Of a DNA stretch of 27,986 nucleotides, positions 1-8,225 are shown piece after piece (positions within the stretch are counted from its first letter, which is position 1; each line of letters starts with the position of its first letter). The position numbers and the translations under genes were made by a program. The DNA comes from Hyphomonadaceae bacterium (GTDB lineage Bacteria; Pseudomonadota; Alphaproteobacteria; Caulobacterales; Aquidulcibacteraceae), in assembly GCA_016791325.1 (NCBI GenBank), contig JAEUMU010000235.1:1-27986 (forward strand), given 5' to 3'. Below the pieces are notes generated by a model. The model did no database searches and had not been told where the DNA came from. It saw nothing but the letters and a program-made list of their open reading frames with translations.

Positions 1-564
1 GAAGCGGGGGAGCGCTTCCGCTTCGATCACGCGGGCGCACTTGGGCTCATCGAAGGCCACGCCTTCGCCAGCCGCTCCATACGCGAAGGATTTGCGCTGG
101 TGGATGTTGGGGCTGCCGGTGTGCAGGTTAGGCGTGATCGCTTGCCCATTGGCAGAACCGGCGCCGATGGGCGCGTACTTGCTCAGGGGCTTCGCGCCTA
201 CGACCGCAACCAGATCACACTGGATGTGGACGATCTGCCGCGGGATCGCGTGCCGGCGCGGCGCGAAGCTTTCGTTACCCCCGCCTACGGCGCCGGCGCA
301 GTGGTGCGCTTCGTCAGCGCAATGCACGAGGTTCAGGAAAGCCGCGTTCGCCTCGCCGCAGGTGAGGCCCCGGCGCGGGGCGACGTGCTGGTGCGCGCCC
401 GCGATGGCGCGCGCTTCCCCGTAGGCTCCGCCGGTCGCGTTGTGCTCAACAATGCTGAAGAGGGCGATGTGGTGCGCCTGGAAAGCGCACCGACCTGCCG
501 CGGGGCGGCTGATGCAGCGGCGCTTTCCCGCGGAATTGTGCTGACATGCGCGGCGGCTTCCTAA
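1..564 (+). CDS. Fimbrial biogenesis outer-membrane usher protein, C-terminal part (5' end outside window)
   Basis: The reading frame is open from base 1 and ends at TAA 562-564, giving about 187 residues of a protein that begins upstream. Ushers of the PapC/FimD family are outer-membrane pores that assemble and export pilus subunits handed over by a periplasmic chaperone. The recognisable part is the plug-distal C-terminal region: a 'LRAYDRNQITLDVDDLP' segment followed by 'AYGAGAVVRF', the usual usher signature for the end of the barrel and the start of the C-terminal beta-sandwich domains. The final residues form a small carboxypeptidase-like/CTD2 module. The stop codon overlaps the start of the next gene (TAATG), so the two are translationally coupled. 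Together with the downstream spore coat U protein this looks like a chaperone-usher locus of the Csu type. The family call comes from motif recognition, not alignment. Confidence 0.85.
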   Translation, partial: EAGERFRFDHAGALGLIEGHAFASRSIREGFALVDVGAAGVQVRRDRLPIGRTGADGRVLAQGLRAYDRNQITLDVDDLPRDRVPARREAFVTPAYGAGAVVRFVSAMHEVQESRVRLAAGEAPARGDVLVRARDGARFPVGSAGRVVLNNAEEGDVVRLESAPTCRGAADAAALSRGIVLTCAAAS

Positions 565-1049
565 TGCGGGCGCTTTGGTTGGCTTTTCTGGTATGGCTGC
601 TTGCGCCGGCGCCGGCGCACGCGCTGCTGTGCACGCCCTTGCTCGGCTGTACCTGCACGGTGACCGCCGCCAGTGTGGACTTTGAAGCCATAGCTCCCTT
701 GGCCGGAGTGGGAGACGCCGCTGGTGAGGTGTCAGTCTCCTGCACCGGCGTGATTGACATCGCCCCAAGCATTGAGGTGCGGCTCGGCTCTGGCCAATGG
801 GGCGGAATCGCCCAGCGCCGAATGCGCGGGCCGGGTGGCGCGCTGCTGGATTATAACCTTTACTCCAACACCCAACGGACGATCATTTGGGGCGAAGGCG
901 GCGCAGCGCCCTCAGTCATGGTGAGCGGCGGCTTTCTTAATCTCGGTGCGTGGTCTGCTACGCGCGCCATCTATGCCCGCGTTTCGCCCCAACCTACCAC
1001 GCGAGCCGGCGCCTACGCCGACACAGTGACGGTGCGTATCGTCTGGTGA
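564..1049 (+). CDS. Spore coat U domain (SCPU/Csu-type) pilin-like secreted protein
   Basis: A 161-residue protein if started at ATG 564; an in-frame ATG at 546 would add six residues. ATG 564 is preferred because it overlaps the usher stop (TAATG) and begins a clean signal peptide: Met-Arg, a run of Leu/Trp/Ala, then an 'APAHA' cleavage site. The mature protein starts with closely spaced cysteines ('LLCTPLLGCTCTV'), then 'VDFEAIAPL' and 'GEVSVSCTG', the pattern of SCPU proteins that form Csu-type pili or surface appendages. The strand swaps and C-terminal 'YADTVTVRI' strand fit an Ig-like pilin fold. It is the last gene of the usher operon. Its 3' end overlaps the convergent ilvE gene by 37 bases, with no terminator between them. 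Confidence 0.82.
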   Translation: MRALWLAFLVWLLAPAPAHALLCTPLLGCTCTVTAASVDFEAIAPLAGVGDAAGEVSVSCTGVIDIAPSIEVRLGSGQWGGIAQRRMRGPGGALLDYNLYSNTQRTIIWGEGGAAPSVMVSGGFLNLGAWSATRAIYARVSPQPTTRAGAYADTVTVRIVW

Positions 1050-1936
1050 GCCTTTGCAGGCGGCTCACCACGAACGAGCGCAGCGTAGCCATCCGCCAGC
1101 CCGAATGTGATCGGTCCCGGTGTAAATCTATGCTCGGCGATTTCGCCCACTGGCGTCACCTCGGCGGCAGTACCTACGACGAAGCACTCGCTGAACGTAT
1201 CGAGCTCGAGAGGCGATATCCGCCGATCAATCACCTCAAGCCCCCTCGCGCGCGCCATGGCGATGATGGTCCGGCGGGTAATGCCGTCGAGGAACCGGTC
1301 AGCGATGGGCGTGTGCAACACGCCGTCGCGTATGAAGAAGATGTTGGCGCCGGTCGTTTCCGCGATGTTGCCTTCGGTGTCGAGCATGAGCGCATCCTCA
1401 TACCCATCACGCTCCGCCGCGTTCTTGGAGACGGTGCAGATCATATAGAGGCCCACCGCCTTGGCGGCCGTTGGCGCAGAATTGGCCGGAGGGCGGCGGT
1501 ATTTCGCCCAGCACAAGCGAATGCCGCGGGCGAATTTCTCTTCGTCAAAATATTTCGGCCAATCCCAAACCGCGATCGCCAGATGAATCTTCGTCTCGCG
1601 CGCCGATACGCTGAGCTGTTCGGCCCCGCGCCAGGCGATAGGGCGCACATAGCAATCCGTGAAGCCGTTCTTCACGCATGTGGCGATGCTTGCGGCGTTA
1701 ATCGCATCGCCGTCAAACGGAATGGTGAAATCGAGAAGCGCCGCGGAATTGATCAGGCGCTCTGTATGTTCCTCAAGCGCAAAAATGCGCCCGTTATACA
1801 TGCGCTCGCCTTCAAACACGGCGGAGCCATAATGTACCGCGTGGCTAAGGATGTGAATCTTGGCGTCACGCCAGGGCACGAATGCGCCGTCCAGCCAAAT
1901 CCAGCCGTCGCGATCATCGAAGGGAACCAACGCCAT
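1013..1936 (-). CDS. ilvE: Branched-chain amino acid aminotransferase (class IV, PLP-dependent)
   Basis: This 307-residue enzyme catalyses the final, reversible transamination of the 2-oxo acids of valine, leucine and isoleucine with glutamate, in the cytoplasm. Class IV fold-type features are visible: 'YGSAVFEGERMYNG' near residues 36-49, 'YVRPIAWRG' near 97, the PLP lysine at about residue 159 in 'TAAKAVGLYM', and 'GNIAETTGANIFF' near 189-201 containing the conserved Glu. Length is typical of bacterial IlvE (about 300-310). The start ATG lies only six bases after the leuB stop, so it is the last gene of the ilv/leu operon. Its 3' end runs 37 bases into the convergent SCPU gene. Substrate preference (branched-chain versus D-amino acid or 4-amino-4-deoxychorismate) is inferred from context and from the 'FEG..R' region. 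Confidence 0.93.
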   Translation of the reverse strand: MALVPFDDRDGWIWLDGAFVPWRDAKIHILSHAVHYGSAVFEGERMYNGRIFALEEHTERLINSAALLDFTIPFDGDAINAASIATCVKNGFTDCYVRPIAWRGAEQLSVSARETKIHLAIAVWDWPKYFDEEKFARGIRLCWAKYRRPPANSAPTAAKAVGLYMICTVSKNAAERDGYEDALMLDTEGNIAETTGANIFFIRDGVLHTPIADRFLDGITRRTIIAMARARGLEVIDRRISPLELDTFSECFVVGTAAEVTPVGEIAEHRFTPGPITFGLADGYAALVRGEPPAKAHQTIRTVTVSA

Positions 1937-1942
1937 CTGTGA

Positions 1943-3037
1943 TCAGCCCCAATGCATCTGCACGCGATGGTGAGCGCTGTCGCCTTGGTGCAGCCGGTCG
2001 ATGATGGCGTCAGTCATTGCTGTACAGCTGAGTTTTCCCCCGAGATCGCTAGTGCGTGCGCCACGGGCGATTGCGGATTCTACAGCCGCCTCAATCGCAT
2101 CGGCCTCCTCATGGAGCCGCAAACCATAGCGCAACAGCAGCGCGGCCGAGATAATCGCCCCTACAGGGTTGCAGATATCGCGCCCGGCAATGTCCGGCGC
2201 CGAACCATGAACGGGCTCGAACAGGCCGGGGCCGCCTGCGCCGACCGAGGCCGAAGGCGCCAGCCCGATCGAACCGCCCAGAACGGATGCTTCGTCAGAG
2301 AGAATATCCCCGAACATGTTTTCGGTGAGGATCACGTCATACGCGCGGGGCTGACGGATCAGCTGCATAGACATGGAATCCACCAATGCGTGCTCCAATC
2401 GCACATCCGAAAAGTCGCGCGCATGCACTTCGCTCACCACCTCGCGCCACAGGCGGCTGGTTTCAAGCACGTTCGCTTTATCGACAGAGGTGACCTTGCC
2501 GCGCCGCGCCCGCGCGGCGATGAAGGCGGCGCGCGCGATACGCTCAACTTCACCGACGGAGTAGACACACTCATCGCTTGCTGTGTCGCCCACGCGTTTC
2601 TTTTCGCCGAAGTAGGAGCCTCCTGTGAGTTCGCGGAACACCACGAAATCGACATCCTCGACGATTTCCGCTTTCAGCGGCGAGCGATCGACCAATTCCG
2701 GATAGATGCGAAGAGGGCGCACGTTGGCGAAGAGGCCCAGCGCCTTGCGCAACGCGAGCAGGCCTTGTTCCGGGCGCTTGGGCCCGCGCTCCCATTGCGG
2801 CCCGCCCACCGCGCCTAGGAATACGGCGTCGCTTGCTCTGCACGCCGTCAGCGTATCGCCCGGCAACGGCTCGCCGGTTGCATCGATAGCCGCGCCGCCG
2901 ATCAAGTGCGTATCAAACTTGAACTTGAACTGGCGGTGGAAGCGTTCGGCGACGACCTCCAGAACCTCGCGCGCTGCGCGCGTAACTTCAGGGCCCACGC
3001 CGTCGCCGGGCAGGAGAGTGATGCGATATTCCTTCAT
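1943..3037 (-). CDS. leuB: 3-isopropylmalate dehydrogenase
   Basis: This 364-residue cytoplasmic enzyme oxidises and decarboxylates 3-isopropylmalate to 2-oxoisocaproate with NAD+, the third leucine-specific step. The start is set at '[18 protein letters not shown]', whose ATG overlaps the leuD stop by four bases (ATGA); the frame continues open upstream but that part lies inside leuD. Diagnostic motifs are the N-terminal 'LLPGDGVGPEV', 'GAVGGPQW' near residue 75, the catalytic/metal-binding 'MFGDILSDEASVLGGSIG' and the NAD-binding loop 'EPVHGSAPDIAG' preceding 'NPVGAI'. The EPVHGSAPDIAG form, rather than an NADP-type loop, supports LeuB over isocitrate or tartrate dehydrogenase. It is followed six bases later by ilvE. 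Confidence 0.96.
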   Translation of the reverse strand: MKEYRITLLPGDGVGPEVTRAAREVLEVVAERFHRQFKFKFDTHLIGGAAIDATGEPLPGDTLTACRASDAVFLGAVGGPQWERGPKRPEQGLLALRKALGLFANVRPLRIYPELVDRSPLKAEIVEDVDFVVFRELTGGSYFGEKKRVGDTASDECVYSVGEVERIARAAFIAARARRGKVTSVDKANVLETSRLWREVVSEVHARDFSDVRLEHALVDSMSMQLIRQPRAYDVILTENMFGDILSDEASVLGGSIGLAPSASVGAGGPGLFEPVHGSAPDIAGRDICNPVGAIISAALLLRYGLRLHEEADAIEAAVESAIARGARTSDLGGKLSCTAMTDAIIDRLHQGDSAHHRVQMHWG

Positions 3038-3627
3038 GCCGCGAGTTCCTGGGCTCTTCGTTGTTCGTAGGCTTCGATCGCGTCGCGCCGTTCTAGCAGC
3101 CAGCCAAGAGCGTCGACGCCTTCGATCAGGCATTGGCGCGCAAACGGCTCAACTGTGAACGGCACCGGCGCCTCGTTGCCGATATGAAGCTCACATGCTT
3201 CGAGATCGATGGTCACGCGTCCTGCGGGCTCGGCCAGAAGACGGGCGTGAGTCGCGTCATCCACGGTGATCGGCAACAGGCCGTTCTTCAATGCGTTGGA
3301 CGTGAAAATGTCGGCGATGCTGGTTGAGATGACGGCGCGAAAGCCATAATCCAGCAGCGCCCAAGGTGCGTGCTCACGCGAGGAACCGCAGGCAAAGTTA
3401 TCGCCCGCCACCAGAATGCGATGCTCTTGCGGGTCGATTGAATTAAGCGCCTCGCCCGGGATCGGCGCGCCATTGGCGTCATAGCGCCAATCATAGAAGG
3501 CCGACGCGCCAAGGCCTTCGCGCGAGGTGGTTGTAAGGAAGCGCGCCGGAATGATCTGATCGGTATCGATGCTATCCTGCGGGATCACAAACGTTCGCGA
3601 GGTCAGCTGTGTGAAACGCTCAGGCAT
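3034..3627 (-). CDS. leuD: 3-isopropylmalate dehydratase small subunit
   Basis: A 197-residue subunit that pairs with LeuC to isomerise 2-isopropylmalate to 3-isopropylmalate. It is the swivelling aconitase-C-like domain: '[12 protein letters not shown]' near the N-terminus and '[20 protein letters not shown]' in the middle are the family hallmarks, and length matches the usual ~200 residues. The start '[16 protein letters not shown]' is chosen because it sits eight bases inside the end of leuC and aligns with LeuD N-termini; the frame is open further upstream, but that lies entirely inside leuC. The stop overlaps the leuB start (ATGA). Confidence 0.95.
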   Translation of the reverse strand: MPERFTQLTSRTFVIPQDSIDTDQIIPARFLTTTSREGLGASAFYDWRYDANGAPIPGEALNSIDPQEHRILVAGDNFACGSSREHAPWALLDYGFRAVISTSIADIFTSNALKNGLLPITVDDATHARLLAEPAGRVTIDLEACELHIGNEAPVPFTVEPFARQCLIEGVDALGWLLERRDAIEAYEQRRAQELAA

Positions 3628-5062
3628 CGGCCAGCTCCTTCGCCAGCGTGCGTGGATCGGTGAGCACCCCCGCCACTGCGCTGGCCGCTGCGGTCGCAGG
3701 GCTAACCAGAATGGTGCGCGCGCCTTTGCCTTGCCGCCCCTCAAAATTGCGGTTCGATGTGGAGATCGCCAGCTGCCCCGGCTGCACGAAATCACCGTTC
3801 ATGGCGATGCACATGGAGCAGCCGGGCAGGCGCCACTCCGCGCCAGCCTGCGTGAACACGCGGTCCAGGCCTTCGGCCTCCGCCTGCCGCCTTACTGTTT
3901 CCGAACCCGGAACCACCAGCATGCGCACACCTTTCGCCACCTGCCGTTCCCGCAAGACATCGGCTGCGGCGCGCAAGTCGGAAATACGCCCGTTCGTACA
4001 GGAGCCGATGAAAACGACGTCCACTGCTTCGTGCGTGGCGCTCTCTCCAGGTTTGAAATGCATATAGTCCAACGCGCGTTGTTCGGATTCCGTGCGCGGG
4101 CGAGGTATTGGCGCGCCGATCGGCAAAGCGGCGTCCGGCGTTGTTCCGAAGGTGGCCATGGGCGCGATGGTGCGCGCGTCGAGGCGTATCTCGCGATCAA
4201 ACGTGGCGCCGTCGTCGGTGTAGAGCTCGCGCCAGTGTGCCTCAGCGCGGGCGAACGCATCGCCCTGCGGGGCATGGCGGCGTCCCTTTAGAAACGCGAA
4301 CGTCTTATCATCCGGCGCGATCATGCCCGCGCGTGCGCCGGCTTCAATCGACATATTGCAGAGCGTCATGCGCTCTTCCATATCGAGCGCACGGATCGCC
4401 TCGCCTGCATATTCGATCACGAAGCCCGAACCGCCCGCAAAGCCGAGTGCGGCGATCACCGCCAGAGTGAGATCTTTGGCGGCGACACCCGGCTGCAGCA
4501 CGCCATCAATGGTCACGCGCATGCGCTTTGGCTTGCGCTGCAGCAGGCACTGCGTCGCCAGCACGTGGCCGACTTCAGAGGTGCCAATGCCGAACGCCAG
4601 CGCGCCAAAAGCGCCGTGCGTCGCGGTATGGCTATCGCCGCACACGACGACCATGCCGGGCTGCGTCAGCCCGAGCTCTGGCGCCATCACATGCACGACG
4701 CCGCGGTCGGCGCTGTCCCATCCTGCGAGCGCAACTCCATGCTTGGCGCAATTGCGCTGCAACGTCTCCACCTGCTTGGCGGCGGCGGGGGTCACATAGG
4801 GCCGTGCGCCGCGGGCGTCCGGCGGCAGCGTCGGCGTGGAGTGATCTAGCGTAGCGAAGGTGCGGTCGGGTCGCCGCACTTTCAGTCCGCGCTCGTCGAG
4901 CTCGGTGAAAGCTTGCGGGCTGGTCACCTCATGCACCAGATGCAGGTCCACATAGAGAATCGCCGGCGCCGCCGCCGTCTCCGCGCTGACGACATGCGCG
5001 TCCCACACTTTGTCGAACAGGGTGCGCGGGCGATCAGGAGTGGACGACACGCCGACCTCCAT
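3620..5062 (-). CDS. leuC: 3-isopropylmalate dehydratase large subunit (4Fe-4S)
   Basis: This 480-residue catalytic subunit is slightly longer than the usual ~466. It holds the [4Fe-4S] cluster that removes and re-adds water in the isopropylmalate isomerase reaction. Expected features are present: '[12 protein letters not shown]' at the N-terminus, '[15 protein letters not shown]' near residue 140, and three cluster ligands in '[10 protein letters not shown]' (about C355) and '[11 protein letters not shown]' (about C415 and C418). The C-terminal '[12 protein letters not shown]' is also canonical. The ATG lies 29 bases inside the 3' end of leuA, and the stop overlaps leuD by eight bases, so translation is likely coupled across leuACD. 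Confidence 0.96.
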   Translation of the reverse strand: MEVGVSSTPDRPRTLFDKVWDAHVVSAETAAAPAILYVDLHLVHEVTSPQAFTELDERGLKVRRPDRTFATLDHSTPTLPPDARGARPYVTPAAAKQVETLQRNCAKHGVALAGWDSADRGVVHVMAPELGLTQPGMVVVCGDSHTATHGAFGALAFGIGTSEVGHVLATQCLLQRKPKRMRVTIDGVLQPGVAAKDLTLAVIAALGFAGGSGFVIEYAGEAIRALDMEERMTLCNMSIEAGARAGMIAPDDKTFAFLKGRRHAPQGDAFARAEAHWRELYTDDGATFDREIRLDARTIAPMATFGTTPDAALPIGAPIPRPRTESEQRALDYMHFKPGESATHEAVDVVFIGSCTNGRISDLRAAADVLRERQVAKGVRMLVVPGSETVRRQAEAEGLDRVFTQAGAEWRLPGCSMCIAMNGDFVQPGQLAISTSNRNFEGRQGKGARTILVSPATAAASAVAGVLTDPRTLAKELADA

Positions 5063-6260
5063 CCTCGCGCGTGTCTTCTTTTGCGGCGCTGCTGATGATC
5101 GCCAGCAACTCCCGATCGTTGATCTCGCCGATCTCGTCGGCGCGGCGCTTGAACCCGCGGAACACCGCGCTCAGGAAATTGCCGGAAAGCTCATGCCCCA
5201 ACACTGAGGCGCGTTTGGCGACGGCGTGGCGGCCGGAATGTTTGCCGAGCACGAAGCTGGTGCCGTCGAAGCCGACGTCCTGCGGCAGCATAATCTCATA
5301 CGTGCGCGCATCAACCAGCACGCCATGTTGATGGATGCCCGCTTCGTGAGCAAATGCGTTCACACCCACAATCGCCTTGTTCCGCGGAACCGGAGATTCC
5401 GTGACTTTGCTGAGTAGGCGGCTAACGCCCACCAGCTTGGTCGTGTCCACGCCGGTCGTGAGGCCATACTGGTCCGCGCGCGTGCGCAAGGCCATGACGA
5501 CCTCTTCAAGCGCGCTGTTTCCCGCGCGTTCGCCGATGCCGTTGACGGCGACTTCGACTTGCCGCGCGCCGGCCTGCACCGCCGCAAGCGTATTCGCCAC
5601 CGCCATGCCCAGATCGTCATGGCAATGCGCTGAAAGCACCGCATCGGGGTACTTCGGCGCAATCCGCCCGTGCAGATATTGAAACAGGGCGTGGATCTCT
5701 ATGGGCGTTGAATAGCCTACGGTATCGGGCACGTTTAGCGTGCTGGCGCCCGCTTCGGCCACCGCCTCCATCACGTCGCCCAAAAAATCCGGCTCGGTGC
5801 GGATGGCGTCCTCGGCGGAAAATTCGACATCGTCGAAAAGCGTGCGCGCGAACGCGACTGAGCGCACAGCCTGCGCCAGCACCTCATCGGCGGTCATGTT
5901 GAACTTCGCCTTGCGGTGGATCGGGCTGGTGCCGAGGAAAATGTGGATGCGGCGGCCGCGATTGTGCGCAAGCGCGCGATGGGCGGCCATGATGTCGCCC
6001 TCAGTGGCGCGCGAGAGCGAGCAGAAGGCGGGCCCCTCGATTTCGCCGGAAACCACGCGCACGGCCTCTTCGTCGCCGGGCGAGGCGGCCGCGAAGCCGG
6101 CTTCAATCACGTCCACGCCCAGATCCGCGAGCGCGCGCGCCATCTCAAGCTTTTCCGCTACGCCCATGGAGAAGCCGGGTGCCTGTTCGCCGTCGCGCAG
6201 CGTGGTGTCGAATACGATGACGCGATTGGGGTCGCGCGCCTTATCGCCTACGCCGGGCAT
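5034..6260 (-). CDS. leuA: 2-isopropylmalate synthase, short form lacking the C-terminal regulatory domain
   Basis: This enzyme condenses acetyl-CoA with 2-oxoisovalerate, the committed step to leucine. The DRE-TIM barrel is complete: '[13 protein letters not shown]' at residues 18-30, the metal-binding '[11 protein letters not shown]' near 210-220, '[10 protein letters not shown]' near 239-248 and the subdomain motif 'HEAGIHQHG' near 305-313 with 'GKHSGRHA' near 339. The protein ends after 408 residues, shortly after the linker helices. The usual enzyme is about 510-530 residues and carries a ~120-residue LeuA dimer/allosteric domain that binds leucine. The missing domain is not displaced by a frameshift, because leuC starts 29 bases before the leuA stop. 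Homocitrate or citramalate synthase are alternatives for a short DRE-TIM enzyme, but the position between ilvM and leuC makes LeuA by far the best call. Confidence 0.92.
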   Translation of the reverse strand: MPGVGDKARDPNRVIVFDTTLRDGEQAPGFSMGVAEKLEMARALADLGVDVIEAGFAAASPGDEEAVRVVSGEIEGPAFCSLSRATEGDIMAAHRALAHNRGRRIHIFLGTSPIHRKAKFNMTADEVLAQAVRSVAFARTLFDDVEFSAEDAIRTEPDFLGDVMEAVAEAGASTLNVPDTVGYSTPIEIHALFQYLHGRIAPKYPDAVLSAHCHDDLGMAVANTLAAVQAGARQVEVAVNGIGERAGNSALEEVVMALRTRADQYGLTTGVDTTKLVGVSRLLSKVTESPVPRNKAIVGVNAFAHEAGIHQHGVLVDARTYEIMLPQDVGFDGTSFVLGKHSGRHAVAKRASVLGHELSGNFLSAVFRGFKRRADEIGEINDRELLAIISSAAKEDTREDGGRRVVHS

Positions 6261-6523
6261 ACGCTGGCCTCCTCGGCGAATGCATTGGAAGCCGGCGCGG
6301 GCGCGATCCGCCGCACGCCGATCAGGCGGTCGATTTGGCGGCCGAGCACGTCGCAGCTTCTGGAGTTGTCGCGCGGGCGGATCGCCAAGCGCACTTCGCG
6401 ATGCGCGCCAGTATCGGCCAGCGTCATGCGATCGATGTGGAAGCCGCGGCGCTCAATCAGGCCGATGAGTCGCTGCAGCGAGCCTTCCGCGCGATCGATC
6501 TGGATTGTAAACGTCTCGGTCAT
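6248..6523 (-). CDS. ilvM: Acetolactate synthase small regulatory subunit, IlvM type (ACT domain)
   Basis: A 91-residue single ACT-domain protein starting at 'MTETFTIQIDRAEGSLQRLI', whose ATG overlaps the end of the large-subunit gene by four bases (ATGA). The pattern of strand, 'EGSLQRLIGLIERRGFHIDRMTL' helix region, and a second strand 'HREVRLAIRP' is that of IlvM, the small subunit of acetolactate synthase II. IlvN/IlvH subunits have two domains and 90-170 residues, with a different N-terminus beginning at 'ISVLVENE'-like sequence. It should bind and stabilise the catalytic subunit. Its 3' end overlaps the leuA start by 13 bases. Confidence 0.85.
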   Translation of the reverse strand: MTETFTIQIDRAEGSLQRLIGLIERRGFHIDRMTLADTGAHREVRLAIRPRDNSRSCDVLGRQIDRLIGVRRIAPAPASNAFAEEASVCPA

Positions 6524-8217
6524 CGTGCGGCTCCGTGCATCATTTCGGTGTTGCTCTTGCCAGGCGGCACCAGCGGCCAGACATTTTCCATCGGGTTGAT
6601 CAGCACGTGCGCGAGGCACGGGCCGGGCGCGGCCAGCAGGCGCGCGATGCCGGCTTCCACGTCCTCGCGCTTGGTAATTCGGAACGCTTCGATGCCGAAC
6701 GCGGTCGCAACCGAGGCGAAGTCCGGATTATCGGAGAGATCGACCTCGCTATAGTTCTGTTCAAAGAAAAGCTCCTGCCATTGGCGCACCAGGCCGAGCA
6801 TGGAATTGTCCAGCAGCACGATCTTCAGCGGAATGTTGTAGCGCCGCAGCGTCGCCAGCTCTTGGATGTTCATGGCGAACGAGCCATCGCCGGAGATCGT
6901 CACCACGTGCGCATCCGGGCGCGCCAGCTTGGCGCCGATGCCGGCTGGCAACCCGTAGCCCATCGCGCCCAGCCCCCCGGACGTCAGATGCGCCGAAGGC
7001 GAAGCGAAGCGGCAGTGCTGCGCGGCCCACATTTGGTGCTGTCCAACATCGCAAGCGGCAACAAACGCGTCGCCTGCGGCCTGCGAAAGCGCGTTCAGCA
7101 ACGCGGGCGCATAAACGCCGTCGCCCGGGGCGTTATAGTCGAACGCATGCGCGGCGATTGCGGCCTCACACTGCGCCCGCCAGGTTTCAATGGCTGGCTT
7201 GCGCGGCTTGAGTGCGGCGAGAACCGTTTTCAGGTCGCCTGTAATCGGCACATGCGCGTGGCGCAGCTTGTCGATCTCGGCGGCGTCCACATCGATATGG
7301 ATGATCCGGGCATGGGGCGCGAATTCCGTGAGCTTGCCGGTGGCGCGATCGTCGAAGCGCGCCCCTAGAACGATCAGCAAGTCGCTCTGTTGCACGGCTT
7401 CATTGGCCGCGCGCAGGCCATGCATGCCCAGCATGCCCAGGTGCCCGGGCCAATCTGGTCCGAGCACGCCCAAGCCCTGCAGGGTGGAGACGGCGGGGAT
7501 GCCCGTCGCCTCCGCGAAGGCGCGAACATCTTCGACGGCGTTGGCGATGCGCACGCCTCCGCCAATATAGAGAAGCGGGCGCTCCGCCGCGCCGATAGCG
7601 GATTCGGCGCGGCGGAGCTGCGCCGGATCAATCCGCCGTGTCTGCTCCAAAGGGGGATTAAAGTCGCGAGGCGCGGCGGCGGCGCTGACCTGCACGTCTT
7701 TCGGCAGGTCGATCAACACCGGACCGGGGCGGCCCGATGTAGCTGTGTAGAAGGCTTCCTGCAGGATTGCAGGAATGTCGTTGGGATCGCGGACGATCCA
7801 AGAATGCTTCACGATTGGCAAAGTCACGCCGAGGATGTCGATTTCCTGGAACGCATCGGTGCCCATTAAAGGCGAGGCGACGTTTCCTGTGATCGCCACC
7901 ATCGGCACCGAATCCATCATCGCATTGGCGATGCCGGTGACGAGGTTCGTTGCGCCAGGGCCGGACGTGGCCAAGCACACGCCGCATTTGCCGGTCACGC
8001 GCGCGTAGGCGTCCGCGGCGAAGGCTGCAGCCTGTTCGTGGCGCACCAGCACGTGCTTAAAGCGCGCGGCCGTCAGCGCGTCATAGACGGGCATGATCGC
8101 GCCGCCGGGATAGCCAAACACGACCTCCACGCCGAGCGCTTCCAGCGTTTCGACGAGAAGGCGCGCGCCCGTCGCGGGGGCGGCGGCGGCTTTCGGCAGG
8201 GGGGAGGCGGCGGTCAT
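6520..8217 (-). CDS. ilvG: Acetolactate synthase large (catalytic) subunit, IlvG-like
   Basis: This 565-residue thiamine-diphosphate enzyme condenses two pyruvates to acetolactate, or pyruvate plus 2-oxobutyrate to acetohydroxybutyrate, and needs FAD and Mg2+. Visible elements are 'VFGYPGGAIMPVYDAL' with the catalytic Glu at about residue 61 in 'VRHEQAAAFAADAYAR', 'TSGPGATNLVTGIA', the FAD-domain 'ARFDDRATGKL', and the TPP motif from 'SGDGSFAMNIQELATL' to 'LLDNSMLGLVRQWQ' (about 442-480). The chosen ATG is nine bases past the ilvC stop. An in-frame GTG at 8227-8229 that overlaps the ilvC stop as GTGA is an equally reasonable start and adds four residues. Pairing with an IlvM-type subunit is why the symbol ilvG rather than ilvB/ilvI is used; the large subunit alone would not settle this. 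Confidence 0.94.
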   Translation of the reverse strand: MTAASPLPKAAAAPATGARLLVETLEALGVEVVFGYPGGAIMPVYDALTAARFKHVLVRHEQAAAFAADAYARVTGKCGVCLATSGPGATNLVTGIANAMMDSVPMVAITGNVASPLMGTDAFQEIDILGVTLPIVKHSWIVRDPNDIPAILQEAFYTATSGRPGPVLIDLPKDVQVSAAAAPRDFNPPLEQTRRIDPAQLRRAESAIGAAERPLLYIGGGVRIANAVEDVRAFAEATGIPAVSTLQGLGVLGPDWPGHLGMLGMHGLRAANEAVQQSDLLIVLGARFDDRATGKLTEFAPHARIIHIDVDAAEIDKLRHAHVPITGDLKTVLAALKPRKPAIETWRAQCEAAIAAHAFDYNAPGDGVYAPALLNALSQAAGDAFVAACDVGQHQMWAAQHCRFASPSAHLTSGGLGAMGYGLPAGIGAKLARPDAHVVTISGDGSFAMNIQELATLRRYNIPLKIVLLDNSMLGLVRQWQELFFEQNYSEVDLSDNPDFASVATAFGIEAFRITKREDVEAGIARLLAAPGPCLAHVLINPMENVWPLVPPGKSNTEMMHGAAR

Positions 8218-8225
8218 CGTTGAGC

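Noticed and set aside
950..1942. 330-codon plus-strand frame opposite ilvE
   Set aside because: IlvE motifs are clear on the minus strand, and the plus-strand translation is Arg-rich and unrecognisable.
3038..3133. N-terminal extension of leuB
   Set aside because: The extra 32 residues are Arg-rich, lie inside leuD and do not match LeuB N-termini; ATG 3037 with ATGA coupling is preferred.
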